Assembly (NCBI GenBank): GCA_964017065.1
Contig: OZ024791.1
Coordinates: 7,120,547 to 7,184,546 of the forward strand
Direction: 5' to 3'
DNA from: Haliclona indistincta
Lineage: Eukaryota; Porifera; Demospongiae; Haplosclerida; Chalinidae
DNA: 64,000 bases
In this document: positions 25,644 through 36,528 of the stretch, one piece after another
Position numbering within the stretch: position 1 is the first letter of the stretch
How the letters are laid out: every line of letters starts with the position of its first letter
Program-made: the position numbers and the translations under genes
Notes under the pieces: generated by a model
Databases searched by the model: none
Told to the model about the DNA's origin: nothing
The model's input: the letters and a program-made list of their open reading frames with translations, nothing else

Positions 25644-26905
25644 ATGAAGCGTGTTTTGTTGAACTTCGTGCGGCGTTGTAGCCATTCGTCTGCCGGTCAG
25701 TTGAAGGATGGAGTATTGCTGAGGAATCGTGGACTAATCGAGGTGACTGGAGTGGATGGGAGGCTTCTGGTGAACGGTCTATCAACAGCTGATGTGCTGT
25801 CAACTCCTCCATTGGCTCAGTACAACATGTTTCTAAACGCACAGGTACAAATAACAGTATCACACACATTATTTTACTGTGAGCCGCACAGGGACGAGTA
25901 CTGTACGACAGTTTGATATACCATGTAAACGAGGAGAGGATGTTGATTGAATGCGACAAGATGATTGAACGAAAACTCCTCAATCACCTCAAAATGTACG
26001 CCTTGCGCAAGAAAGTTAGCTGAATAATATTAATTGCACTGCCATACAATACTTTGGACAATGATTTTAGGTCATCGTGCAGTTGTGTGCTAATCTATCT
26101 GTTATTGCGGCTCCTGCAAACATTCAGCCACACCCATCGTGTGTTCTAACTACTCCTGATCCAAGACTCGAGTGAGATCAATTATTTTGTACCTTTCTTG
26201 CTCACTTTAATCTTTTGTGAAGGAGTCTTGGTCAGCGGTTCATTGCACCAGGTACGAGTTCACATCTCATACTTCACTATCAATTATGTTATGGCAGCAG
26301 AAGGCAGCTATGAGTCGAGGTGTGATGACTATCATCAGTTTAGACTAAGGATGGGTGTAGCCGAGGGAGCCTACGATATTCCACCTGGTCAGCTACTGCC
26401 GTTTGAACTCAACCTGGACTATCTGCAGGGAGGTGTGTGTGTGTGTTTGTGTTTGAGCTGACATGATGTGCTATTCTGCAGTAAGTTTCACAAAGGGATG
26501 CTATCTGGGACAAGAGCTGACCGCTCGCACACACCACACTGGAGTGGTAAGGAGAAGAGCAGTGCCTTTAACTCTGCAAGAAAGGTGCAACGATATTTAT
26601 TATTCATACATACTTGATTATGTTCATCAGTTCATCAGGCATTATGATACCCTGGGGTAGTAATATACTTCTGGAGTCAGGAAAGAAAGTAGGTAAGGTG
26701 CTGTCTTATGCAGGATCTTGTCTGTTGGGAATATTACGACTGCCTGACGTGTGAGTTACCAGCTAATCGTCTTCTGTGCCTGCAACCTCTCAATGTTGGC
26801 TGCAGTGAGCAACATGAGCAAGTATGTGTGGAGACTCCAGAAGGACAGCTGGTTGCTGCGAGATGGTTCAGACCAGACTGGTGGCCTGCAGTAACTACTG
26901 AATAG
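25644..26905 (+). CDS. IBA57: IBA57, mitochondrial iron-sulfur assembly factor (GcvT-like)
   Basis: IBA57 works with ISCA1/ISCA2 to build mitochondrial [4Fe-4S] clusters and has a folate-binding aminomethyltransferase fold. Exons read [21 protein letters not shown], then [44 protein letters not shown] precedes the signature [20 protein letters not shown] with its invariant Cys. The start at 25644 gives a basic presequence ([16 protein letters not shown]). The in-frame ATG at 25620 is less likely because a GGGCGTG promoter-type box overlaps its first codons. The C-terminal block [19 protein letters not shown] ends at TAG. It follows ATP5PB on the same strand, with about 90 bases between them. 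Confidence 0.9.
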
Positions 26906-26973
26906 CGTTGATTACAGTGTGTGTATTTAAGTTATTGTCACCATTTGAAAAGTGTCAAATTGTGCTGCTAGAT

Positions 26974-29900
26974 ATGGCGGTTGCCAAACCGAATGCAGCG
27001 CAATTCAAGTTGCCTCATATTGAGCATCCTTCTTTGCGACGTTCGTCAGTAGAAAGCAATTCGTTTGCGCTGCAGGGGAGCAATGTTACTACCAAGAGAG
27101 GTAAATGAAACGTGATTGCAAGCAATCAGTGCTAACTGTGTGTTTCTGCGACACACGTACAGCTCGCCCATCCTCGGTACCAGCAGCTCTCTCGGCAGCC
27201 ACCCTGCAGAAGGCTCCACCGTTTCGTGGCAACGCACCTAGATTGGACGATTCGCTGTATGCAGCACTGGAATTGAAGCTGAGGACTAAATGGTTCCTTA
27301 CTTTGAAGAACGCCTTTAGTGCGTTTGATCTGCTGCAGAGAGGGTCAGTTTCAAAGGAAGCGCTCTATAGAATTTTGTGCAACACTCTTGACCAAGGAGT
27401 GACCAGAAAACAATTCATTCAGCTAATGGAAAGGTCAGATTACGAAGAATGTCACACTAAGACATTATTTGTCTTGTCCTCAGACTCCGACTTGCTCACA
27501 AGCAGCAGATTGGTTTTCTGGAGTTCCTGAGCAAGTTTCAACTAAAGCCTAGCTCACCAGCTCATTGGATGGGATCCCTTGGTAGGGGTGGTGCTTCACG
27601 TACACTTTCTGCAGCTCGGATTCATTCATTGTTACACGAGAGAGCATCAAAATGGTTCGTTGATCACTTTTCAAAATCTTGCATTTTATTATCATTGCCG
27701 ATAGGCAATGATATGTAGGGATGACATCGAATTAAGATGTATTTTCTGTAGTGATGACATGTCCCAGTTCATGCCACGACTGAAAGAAATTGTCACCAAA
27801 GAAGAGTTGTCAATGGCATTGAATAGCTTTTCTATTCCATCAACAAGTGAAGAGATCGACAAACTCTGGCTAATGTATGACGTGAACAATTGCACTGCAT
27901 TAGTCAATAAGCATTTTGTTATTTATCTCCAGGTACGATCCATTAGGAAAAGGAGAGTTGTTGCGTGGAGAACTCATAGACCGAATCACAATGGAACCAG
28001 GGAAATACACCCATACTACAAGCAGACCAATGACTACTTGCAGTAGATCAATGACCAGCAGCTCCAGTCGATCAATGTCCAGACCAACTACCACCTCAAG
28101 CAGACCAACCAGTGAACAGTACAGCATCAGTAGACCGACCAGCACAGCAACCAGCACGACAAGCAATGATAGTTGCTGCAGCAGACCAATAAGTAACTAG
28201 CTGTAGTATGGTTGGATATGAACTATTGATGTTTTATTCTCTCTAGGTGTGCAACTAAAGCCTTTACCATCACCTCAAACCAATAAGCTTATAAACCACT
28301 TGAGAGAGAAGCTTGCTGATAATGGTACTTCACTACTTCATACGTTGCAGAGTATGGATGAGAAACAATCTGGCATGGTACAATATGTGCACGATGTGGT
28401 GGTCGTGACTTACCATATGCATTAGGTGACGTCGATTCAACTGTGCAGTGCTCTCCAGCTCAATGGTATTCCATTAACACCGGAACAGACCAATCATCTT
28501 CTAGAGCAGCTGGGTGTCTGCTACACTGTACCAGTAGACTATACGAAGCTGCTACACCAGTTAATGACTACCACTAATACCAGCCTGCCTAACACTGTGC
28601 TCACAGCAACAGGCACTCAGTATGTGAACATATCAACAGCCTCATACATGCTTGAGATCCTTCATCATACAGGTTTCAACCTACTAAGAAAGGTCGAGCA
28701 TGTCTATCCACAGGAGATGCTCAGACTAGAATAGTGTGTCTACTGAATGCTAATTTCATGAAGCTGTTGGCTGAGTTCAGGTACTGCAATGGTACACTAA
28801 AACCGCATATCGTTTGAAACTTTGGATACAGATTTGCAGATCCAAAAGCTAAAGGGCTAGTCACCAGACAGCAGTTCATTAGCACACTGCAGCCATTAAT
28901 TCCACCATCAACTCACCATACTCTTGAAACCCTTGCCGACAGCCTGCAGATAGAGCACAGCTTCATCCCTTATCCCAAGTTCCTAGCCATGTTCGAGCAT
29001 ATTGCCCCTCAACAATCTCCTGGTCATAGCACTGCTAATGCAACTCCTGTACTAAGAGAGAAATCAGCCGTAGCACATCACGTATGTCATTGTGTGATTG
29101 GTGGTGTAATCGTATTTATTTCTATTTTAAACAGCTTTTGACTGGTCTCCATCGGCTAGCAAGAGAATCACCTCATCAGTTGCTTAAAGTAGGTTCGGTT
29201 TCACTGTTAAAAGTGAATATTTCTCATTCTCACAGGCCATGACTGATCAAGATGTAGGCAACACAGGTCGACTCACTCAACATGATTTTCAACAGCTGCT
29301 GTTTTGGTATGTGCAGTATTGAGTGTATTATACATTATTCACATGCTTGCACACCAGTATGGGTCTACCAGCATCACTCAATATGGTGGAGATGGTGTGG
29401 TCTCGCCTCTGGAAGAACAAGTACGGCACGGTTGATCATGCTGAGCTGATCAGGCACTTTGGTCGACAGCAAAAAGGTGTTGCACACAGCAATCACAGTC
29501 GAATATCAAGAATGTCTAGCAGTAAAAAATATAAGAAGCTGAAAGCAGTAGTAAGTCAAGAATTTCGCAGATGTACGCTTTTATTGTTGTCATGCTAGCT
29601 CGCCCAGCATATTCCTGTATTGGAGACAATGCTAGAGCAGTGTGACACCCACCACACTGGATACGTACCTGTGGACGTATTCCAACATTCACTGCAGCAA
29701 GTGTGTCCTGGACAGATATCACAGGAGCAGCTGAACACCATAACAGCTCACCACTTGGATCCCTCTATGGGGAACGTGTCTTACTACACTATGCTGGACT
29801 CACTTATTCCACCAACTTACATCATGGGCAACAATCTAATGGAGCTACTAGCTCAACACCCAACCACATCAGTTGCGACATTCAACCGCCCCAATGCTGT

Positions 29901-30212
29901 CTCAACTTTCCCTCAGCACGGGCTTCCGGGAGCTTGGGCTCAATTACAGAAAAAGGTCAGTTCTTCTTGCAACACAAGCTAAGTATACATTTTTGTCTAC
30001 AGCTTGTTAATCAGTGGAGGAGCTTTCGGCGTTCTTTGGTGCACTACGATCCATCGGGTTCAGGACATGTTCCTGCTCAGGTTTTTTTGGCTGTGTTGCA
30101 GAGGCATGGAGCAGAGTTGAGCGATAACGACAAGCAGACAGTGGTCACTAACCTGGATCCACAGTGCACTGGTGCAGTAGACTACGCTAGATTTATTGAA
30201 ATGCTGTCATAA
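26974..30212 (+). CDS. Multi-EF-hand protein, EFCAB6-like
   Basis: Repeated EF-hand-like pairs run the length of the protein. Examples are FSAFDLLQRGSVSKEALYRIL, LKEIVTKEELSMALNSFSI, EQCDTHHTGYVPVDVFQHSL and, at the end, YDPSGSGHVPAQVFLAVLQ then NLDPQCTGAVDYARFIEMLS. Many loops deviate from the canonical DxDxDG pattern, so calcium binding is probably limited to a few, such as DPSGSGHV. A Ser/Thr/Arg-rich low-complexity tract (about 28010-28195) interrupts the repeats. The start MAVAKPNAAQ has a GATATGGCGG context. The long chain of degenerate EF-hands resembles EFCAB6-type proteins of cilia and sperm, but the match is not specific enough for a symbol. The gene is convergent with SIRT1, with 85 bases between stops. 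Confidence 0.72.
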
Positions 30213-30297
30213 AGTAGCAAACTGAGTAGTATAGTGATATGATGGTATTACGATAGTGCAGGCAGGACATACACACACACACGGATATTGTTGTCAA

Positions 30298-32332
30298 TCA
30301 AGTTTTTTTCCTCTTAGCTGTTGGTAGAACAATGTCAGAATGTTGAGAGTCAGAGTGAGTGGGTACAGTAGAGGCATGTTCTACACTCCTTTTCTCAACA
30401 ACAACATCCTGTCTACAACCTTCAGTATCTTTCCTATCCACTGTCCCATTCTCTCTGATGTCTTCTTTCTCCTCTTCTCTGATATCTTTGTCTCCTTTGC
30501 TATCTTCCTTTTCTTCGTCTTCTTTCTTATCTTTCTCCTCTTCTCTGCTATCATCCTCTTCTTCAACCACAGGTTCTTGTCTTTCTTCTGTCCATATACC
30601 ACCATTGAAAAGATACACACGGGATCTTGGTTGTGTGGAAGTAAGAGCTAAAGTATAGCACATCATCATTAGGCATATCAGATCACAGAGCAAACTTACA
30701 CTCAACTGGTGTGGTCACTCCAATATCATGCAGCCAGTCGTCTCCGAGTTGTCGACATATTTCAGTAGCTATCTCGTCGCAGAGTCCCAACAGCCGGACA
30801 TCGAACCCTTTAACATGAGGCAAGGGCTCTTTGTTGATCAGTATTTGAGGAATATGATTAGGCAGCATGTCTGAACAAAACACGTGTATAGATTATAAGA
30901 CACAAGATGCAACACACACCTGGTAGTAGCGAAACCGGACGAACCTTCAAGGATGACCCTACCACCACTAACAGATCAGCCTGAGACACAAACAGTCAAA
31001 CATTTCATAATCATTTTCAAAGCACCTTTTCCTTGTCCTCTTGAATGCTCTTGTGAAACGTGTCCTTCAATCCTTCACCAAAGAATACAATATTGGGCTT
31101 CATAACACCCTCGTGACCAATGGCTATACAGCGTGGACACAATGGTACCTCCTGAATATGCATAGCTAGGTCACAAAGTGCTTGTTCGAAACAGCACAGA
31201 ACTTACCTCTTTCATAATGTCACTTTTTATGGTGTCTATAGGTACAGTGTAGTTGCACAAACGACAGGAGGCAGTAGCGAACGAACCTAAGCAACATGCA
31301 ATGAACACAGTGATCTATGCACTCATTCACTCACTGACTCACTGACTCACTCACTCACTGACTCACTGACTCACCCACTCACTCACTCACTCACTCACTC
31401 ACTCACTCACTCACTCACTCACTCACTCACTCACTCACTCACTCACTCACTCACTCACTCACTCACTCACTCACTCAACTCACCCACTCACTCACTCACC
31501 ATGACAATATTCAACTCTAGTGATACCAGCCACTTGTTCTAATGTGTCTATATTTTGAGTATAGTTACGCAACAATTTCCCTCTCTTCTCTAGAGCTGCA
31601 ACTAGTCTGTGACAAACAGACGGCTGATACGTTCCCGGCATTATCTCCTATACAAATTTCTTAAAATCAGTACACAAGGACTGCTGTACATTACTTTAGC
31701 AAATCTGAAAAACGGTCGAGGATCGTCTTCGAAGAAATGGATGTCAAACATCGCCTGTGGATCGGGTAGCTCTGGGAATTCTTGAGCCAGACGTGCATAC
31801 AAACCATTAGTAGAGCGAAAATCAGGAATACCGCAAGACACAGAAATCTAGAATGGTCAGATTTTTTGATAATGAAGAAAGACTGGTTTGTTCTTACTCC
31901 TGCTCCGCTGAGAATGAGGATGTTCTTGCTGTTCTTGATGAGCTGCACAGCGTCGTCTAGAGTGGTGACAGAAGGAAGGAGAGCACGAGGAGGGGGACGA
32001 GTGACTAGCTCTAGCACAAGCTCCCATAGCTCCATCTCACCGGTATTTTCAGGCTGGACCAAAACAAGATACTGCAAATGTTTAACTATATTCACATACC
32101 GGGGTCCAATTTTGACCAAGTAGCCCCCGCAACACGTCCTGAGCTCTCACCCCGGTAAACATTTGCCTCTGGACCCAAGCAATTGGAGTAGGCAGGGCTA
32201 CAATGTTGATATAAACTGACAAGTACAAACTTCACATTCACACACACCTGGCGAGCTATTCGTATCACCACTATCACTGCTGGGAGACGAATCTGGAGCA
32301 TCAGAAACATTTTCGCGCTCTTTACTCGCCAT
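30298..32332 (-). CDS. SIRT1: SIRT1, NAD+-dependent protein deacetylase
   Basis: SIRT1 is a nuclear class III deacetylase of histones and transcription factors. The catalytic core contains SVSCGIPDFRSTNGLYARL, DPRPFFRFAKE, NYTQNIDTLEQVAGI, the catalytic His in YCHGSFATASC and zinc Cys pairs CRLC and CPRC. GSSLKVRPVSLLP and QILINKEPLPH follow. The downstream segment RSRVYLFNGGIWTEE resembles the SIRT1-specific ESA motif that docks back on the core, which favours SIRT1 over SIRT2/3. A long Glu/Lys/Asp tail follows, ending in a basic AKRKKT. The start MASKERENVSD lies 66 bases from that of BSDC1. The intron after the catalytic His codon is a TGAG-type microsatellite beginning at the donor site. 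Confidence 0.94.
31321..31500. repeat. (TCAC)n tetranucleotide microsatellite inside a SIRT1 intron
   Basis: About 180 bases of tcac/actc repeats have a few variant units (tgac, ccac). On the SIRT1 strand the array reads (GTGA)n and starts at the intron's 5' splice site, whose G-T pair is at 31499-31498. Confidence 0.97.
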
Positions 32333-32398
32333 TTTACATGGGCGGAGCTAATTAAGCGAGAATTAAAAGTAGGCGGGGTCTGTAGAGTACAATAAAAA
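32333..32398. promoter_or_regulatory. Bidirectional promoter region SIRT1 / BSDC1
   Basis: The 66-base interval between divergent starts contains two GC-box-like elements (GGGCGGAGC and AGGCGGGGTC). Both starts carry AAAATGGC-type contexts. The role is inferred from position. Confidence 0.6.
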
Positions 32399-33629
32399 AT
32401 GGCTACAGAGGAAAAAGCTAGGTAAGGCGATTGTACAACTTCTGTACACAGTCAAGCAGTGTGTTGATATCTCTTTAGTACTAGCGACGAAGGTGTCTCA
32501 TGGTGGTCATCTTGGGTCCAAACAGCCAAGGAGAAGGTAATTTATATAGTCAACCATGTTTGATGTTTGTTTTCGTGGTGTGTTGTTTTAGAGTGTTAGT
32601 GCTCTGAATGCTACTACTCGTGATCTGGCTGAGTTTGTGACTGTGGTGCATCGTGACACAGCACAAGCTGTGAGTGGTGCAGCTACTACAATCAAAGTAA
32701 TGGTGTCCGGTGGAGACGCAGAGGTGAGTCTGCTCTATAGTGTGGTAAATAGGCACAACTGGTTATACTTTAGGAGGAGAAGAAGGAGCCCGAGAATTGC
32801 AGCAAGGTTGAGACTGATGGAGAAAGTTTGTGCAATGCCTTTGTTGATACTTGTTAGTTGTGTCACAGCAGCAGGTGGTGGTGGTGGCGCATTGTCTTAT
32901 GATCGCTCAGTAACTCAACTCAACACGCTGAGATCAAGTACAGACACCTACTGCACTATACCAGATGGTAACCACACCCACTAGCTCACCAATATCACCT
33001 TCCTCTTCTCACACAGGTCATGCTGCTCAGTTTCTTGAGTGGAGTGCTGGGTTTGATCTGCCGGGTAGCCAGGACACCATATCGCTACTACTAGTCGAGT
33101 CACCTGATGTGCGACGTCTCCACACTGAATTAGTGAGTGCAGACACACATGCTCCACTTACGTTATGATGACTACTTCAGGTCCCTGCTAAGGTTTCGTA
33201 CGAGTCGTTTTGGCACCATTATTTTTATCGAGTGCATCTCATAGAACAGGTGAGCTACTGCATGGTGTCTTGCAGCATCCACACACTCTGCTGATGCAGG
33301 AACACGCACACAGAGCAGCGATAATGGCGAGAGCTGAGTCTCAAGGAAAACTGATTGACTGGGATGAGGACGAAGAAGAAGAGGATGAGGAGGAAGCTAG
33401 AGATAGATCAGGATCTTCTGACAGTTTTATCTGCATTGGTGACGAGACAGGTGTAGAGACAACTGCTGATGATTCCATGCCCAATAAAGATGATACTGCC
33501 ACTGCCCACAATGTGTCACAACAACAACAACAGCAAAAAGAGACAACAAGTCAGGAAAGAGAGAAAACCAAACGAAAAGGAGGAGGAGGCAATGACAGTG
33601 ATTCAGATTGGGAGAGATGGAGTGATTAA
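32399..33629 (+). CDS. BSDC1: BSDC1, BSD domain-containing protein 1
   Basis: The short first exons encode MATEEKAS, then WWSSWVQTAKEK, then an amphipathic segment (LAEFVTVVHRDTAQAVSGA), matching the BSDC1 N-terminus. The middle exons carry LNTLRSSTDTYCTIPD and the BSD domain, with FLEWSAGFDLP, SPDVRRLHTELVPAKVSYESFWHHYFYRVHLIEQ and the diagnostic FWxxYF core. An acidic tract (DWDEDEEEEDEEEA) and a Gln-rich stretch follow. The C-terminus DSDWERWSD matches the family's conserved acidic-Trp tail. Molecular function is not well established. The last codons lie inside a duplicated block shared with the NUP88 end. Confidence 0.88.
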
Positions 33630-33638
33630 CCACAGCTA

Positions 33639-33697
33639 CCATAGACTATGTAACCTGCAGCAAGCATCACTACGTAGCTAGGTAATGTAGTCTATGG
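33639..33697. repeat. Inverted-repeat hairpin insertion in copy A
   Basis: The perfect 10-base ends ccatagacta and tagtctatgg are inverted complements. The similarity continues inward to about 14 of 17 positions. The segment is absent from copy B, so it was either inserted after the duplication or lost from B. It lies just after the BSDC1 stop, in its 3' UTR. Confidence 0.7.
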
Positions 33698-33735
33698 ATT
33701 ATACAGTGAACATACGTCATAAGTACATTTATTGA

Positions 33736-33777
33736 CTAGTCAGTACCTGCTCTCAACATTGTCTTGATACTTCGACC
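33736..33777 (-). pseudogene. Decayed duplicate of the NUP88 last exon
   Basis: On the minus strand this reads GRSIKTM followed by LRAGTD and TAG, a shortened copy of the last NUP88 coding exon (GRSIKTMMGAVQHMNSVLV...). In the intact exon the acceptor is tttag; here the corresponding bases read ttcgac, so the splice acceptor AG is gone. It is therefore called a dead exon copy rather than an alternative exon. Confidence 0.7.
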
Positions 33778-33887
33778 GTCGAATCAAAAAATATAAGTCA
33801 TTTTCACAGTTCTACTACTAATAATTGTAACTTACTTCTTTCCTGTTAAAAGCTAGTGTCTTTAGAAGTGTGGAATGGGAATTTAAT

Positions 33888-34065
33888 GATTTGAATTGGG
33901 AGAGATATGAAATGATTAACTTGGGTACAGTATTTACAGTGAACATAAGTGACTTAGTCAGTAGCTGAGACTAGTACGGAGTTCATGTGTTGCACAGCTC
34001 CCATCATTGTCTTGATGCTTCGACCACTAAATCAATAAATATAAAAATAGAACTTCATTTTCGTA
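33888..34065. repeat. Tandem duplication, copy B (BSDC1-end relic + real NUP88 last exon)
   Basis: Copy B begins with a BSDC1-end-like sequence (gatttgaattgggagagatatg) that no longer encodes the WERWSD end. It then carries the functional last exon of NUP88 on the minus strand, with stop at 33956-33954. It is about 288 bases from copy A. Confidence 0.8.
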
Positions 34066-36472
34066 TAACTCACTCATCCTCCAGTGACGATAATACTGTA
34101 CTTAGTGTATTGGTATTGAGGAGTGGATTCAGGCGTTCCTGTTGACTGCGAAGCAATCCAATGTTAGCCTTGGCTTTTGCCTGAGAGAAGGAAAGTGTGT
34201 AGGCAGACAACTGTGTGTCGTACTCACTTTCTCTACCAGTTGTGCTAGTGTGTGTAGCTGTTGCTCTTTGGTTTTCATCTCCTTGCTCATGTCCTGCTCT
34301 GCGTCAGAGAGTATCGGAGAACAGCTACTCAGACAACACAGGATCTTTTCAACACTGGAAAAGAAGAATGGAATACTATGAACAAGTTTTCTCTCTGTGG
34401 AATTTAAGAGAGGTGCTGTTCCCCTTTTAGCTAATGCACTCTAAAATTCTGGTCTTGACAGGGCATACCGTTCTGTTAGAGTAGTTGTAGCATGAATAGC
34501 ACGCTCCAGTTTAGTGACAAGTGTTAGTGTCATCTCTTCCTGCTCCTTCACACTATCTTCTAGCTGCATCAGGTCAGCAAACTGCCGTTCCTTACGCCGT
34601 GCGAGAAGGTTGACCCTGAGAACCAACAATCAAACAGGAGTCAGAGGGTTAAAAACCCACTCACCTTCCTATGAGGTCAGTCTTTGCTTGAATCTGTGGT
34701 ATAAGATAGCGCTTTCTCAGCATTAGTGAGGACTGCTGCAGATAGTCAAAGCATTGACGCTGGGTTGAAGGGGCCTCCCGACCCATCCTGATAGAATAGA
34801 AGAACAGAATACAAATGGAAGAAGAGCAGAGATTACCTGCTGATAGGTGAACTAGGGATGGCTGGTGGGCGCAATATACTACTGATGTGATGATAATATT
34901 GTTCCGTCCCCACAACTGCACTGACTTCAGTAGCTGTATTATCAAACAATGACACATCTTGATACTTCACAGTCCTGCGGTTCATGTAAGCACAATGTTA
35001 TGCATTGTTCTAGCACACTAACTGGTTTATTTCTGCTGTTGTACACCGTCCATCGTTGAACAGCACTACTGCTGCCGAGCCTAGCATCGGATCAGAGACA
35101 ACCACCACATCCATAACACTGGAGGAGAGAAAACGAAGTAACCATGAAGAGGATGGAAAGAAAGATGAGACCTGTCACGTGGGCAAGCGATGATTTGAGT
35201 AACAACTGATGGAGGTACTGAAGCAAACTGTGTCACTGGAATAAAGCAAGATCAATGAGCTAACACGAACACACTGGTACACTGACTGTCGGAAGCACAG
35301 TCTTCCACTCGATTTATCCACGGCAGGGTCACCTGGAATAATCCTACAGAGTTTAGCACACAATACCTGTGCCTGTCCTGAGGGTCTGGAGAGCAGAAGA
35401 TAGAAAAATTGATGTTAGATTTTTACCTTCGAATAACTGCAGGCATTCACTGCCTGAGTGGTCATCCAGACTAGGTAGACAAATGGTCTCGATGATAAAT
35501 AGCATTGCTTCATCAGCACCCTAGAGGAAGACAGGTGAGTGGGGTGGAGTCAGTGGGTGTGTTCTCACCTCGTCACCGGTGATGTAGACGCAGTGAAGAA
35601 TTTTTCCGCTATCGGTTGCTATAGCGAGTATTGCTGGCGACAGCACAAGCATGTCACACCCTCCTACTGTATAGCTCTCCTCTGTCACTGGGTGCATAGA
35701 GAGCGGAGGAGATGGCTGGGCACCGATCTGGAGATTTATGGACACCACATCCACTCGTTCCATCAACAACAGAGCTGAGTCGCCGTGAAGAGCACATGTC
35801 ACTATAGTGCCTTCTTCCTCAAGACGCAAGGTTTGAGAAGTCTGTCCAGCAGCAGGTATAACTGATAGAGACAGCTGCGGAATCTCAGGCTGGGCAATAT
35901 TGAATAATCGCAGTGCTCCATCAGAGGTGAGCAAGAGGAGAGAGTCAGTTGAGTGCCAAGTAACTGACTGGACGGTGAGGCAGTGCGCTCGCAACAAGGT
36001 GCTTGCTATCGGTGTGGTGCTGCACTCGCTATCACGTGAGCCTCCGTTAAACTCTCCTCCTTCACCGCGCACTCTCCTCAGCTCCAACACACTCACATAC
36101 TGCTCGCCGACTAGAGCCAAGTACTGACCAGATGGAGAGGGTGAGAGAGACACTGGCTGAGTGACTGGTAGTACAGCTGGATGCAGTCTCTACAAAAGAG
36201 AAATGACAGTAATGAAGAATCTAAGCCGTTCGTACCTGATACACGTCAGCTTCATCTCTTCTAGCGTGGAGTCGCTTCAGGTTAGTGGTCAGGAGACAGC
36301 GCGGAGGTGGACACCACACGAATAAATCTCCTCTTGTCTCGCATACAAGCAATTTTTCAGCTTTATCTTTTTCACCATCCTCCTGTAGTTCGTCCCGAAG
36401 GGCTTCAAATAGATGGTGCTGCGGCAGAGCAGCAAACCACGGCCCTTCGTTCCACTCCTCGCTAAACGCCAT
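33954..36472 (-). CDS. NUP88: NUP88, nucleoporin 88
   Basis: NUP88 is a cytoplasmic-face nucleoporin that pairs with NUP214/NUP62 and affects CRM1 export. The N-terminus MAFSEEWNEGPWFAALPQHHLF and the beta-propeller blades (SLSPSPSGQYLALVGEQYV, CSTTPIASTLL, VTWHSTDSLLLLTSDGALRLF, SPAILAIATDSGKILHCVYI) match NUP88. The C-terminal exons form coiled coils (LARRKERQFADLMQLEDSV, LSDAEQDMSKEMKTKEQQL), ending with GRSIKTMMGAVQHMNSVLVS. Introns are short. The start has an AAAATGGCG context, 56 bases from the divergent zinc-finger gene. The last exon is the intact member of a duplicated pair. Confidence 0.9.
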
Positions 36473-36528
36473 TTTAACTAGCAGCGATAAGGAGGTGGGG
36501 CTAGTTAATAACTAGCTAGCGGCGCGGC
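36473..36528. promoter_or_regulatory. Bidirectional promoter region NUP88 / small zinc-finger gene
   Basis: A 56-base interval between divergent ATGs contains a GGTGGGGCTAG box (around 36494-36504) that is echoed as gggtggggctag just inside the zinc-finger gene. The role is inferred from position. Confidence 0.5.

Larger units (their letters stand above)
33600..33808. repeat. Tandem duplication, copy A (BSDC1 end + dead NUP88 exon)
   Basis: Copy A contains the real last codons of BSDC1 (gattcagattgggagagatgg) and, downstream on the other strand, a NUP88-last-exon-like sequence. It aligns in order with copy B at 33888-34065, apart from a hairpin insertion at 33639-33697. Shared segments include attgggagagat, acagtgaacata, cattgtcttgat and cttcgacc. 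With copy B it accounts for most of the 324 bases between the BSDC1 and NUP88 stops. Confidence 0.8.

Noticed and set aside
30340..30651. 103-codon Phe/Leu-rich + strand frame resembling a membrane protein
   Set aside because: It is antisense to the acidic SIRT1 tail; the Glu/Lys codons read as Phe/Leu/Ser on the other strand.
31321..31500. CRISPR-like array
   Set aside because: The repeat is a simple tetranucleotide with no unique spacers, in a eukaryotic intron.
33736..33777. Alternative last exon for NUP88
   Set aside because: The acceptor AG present in the intact copy is replaced by CG-type bases here, so normal splicing to this copy is unlikely.
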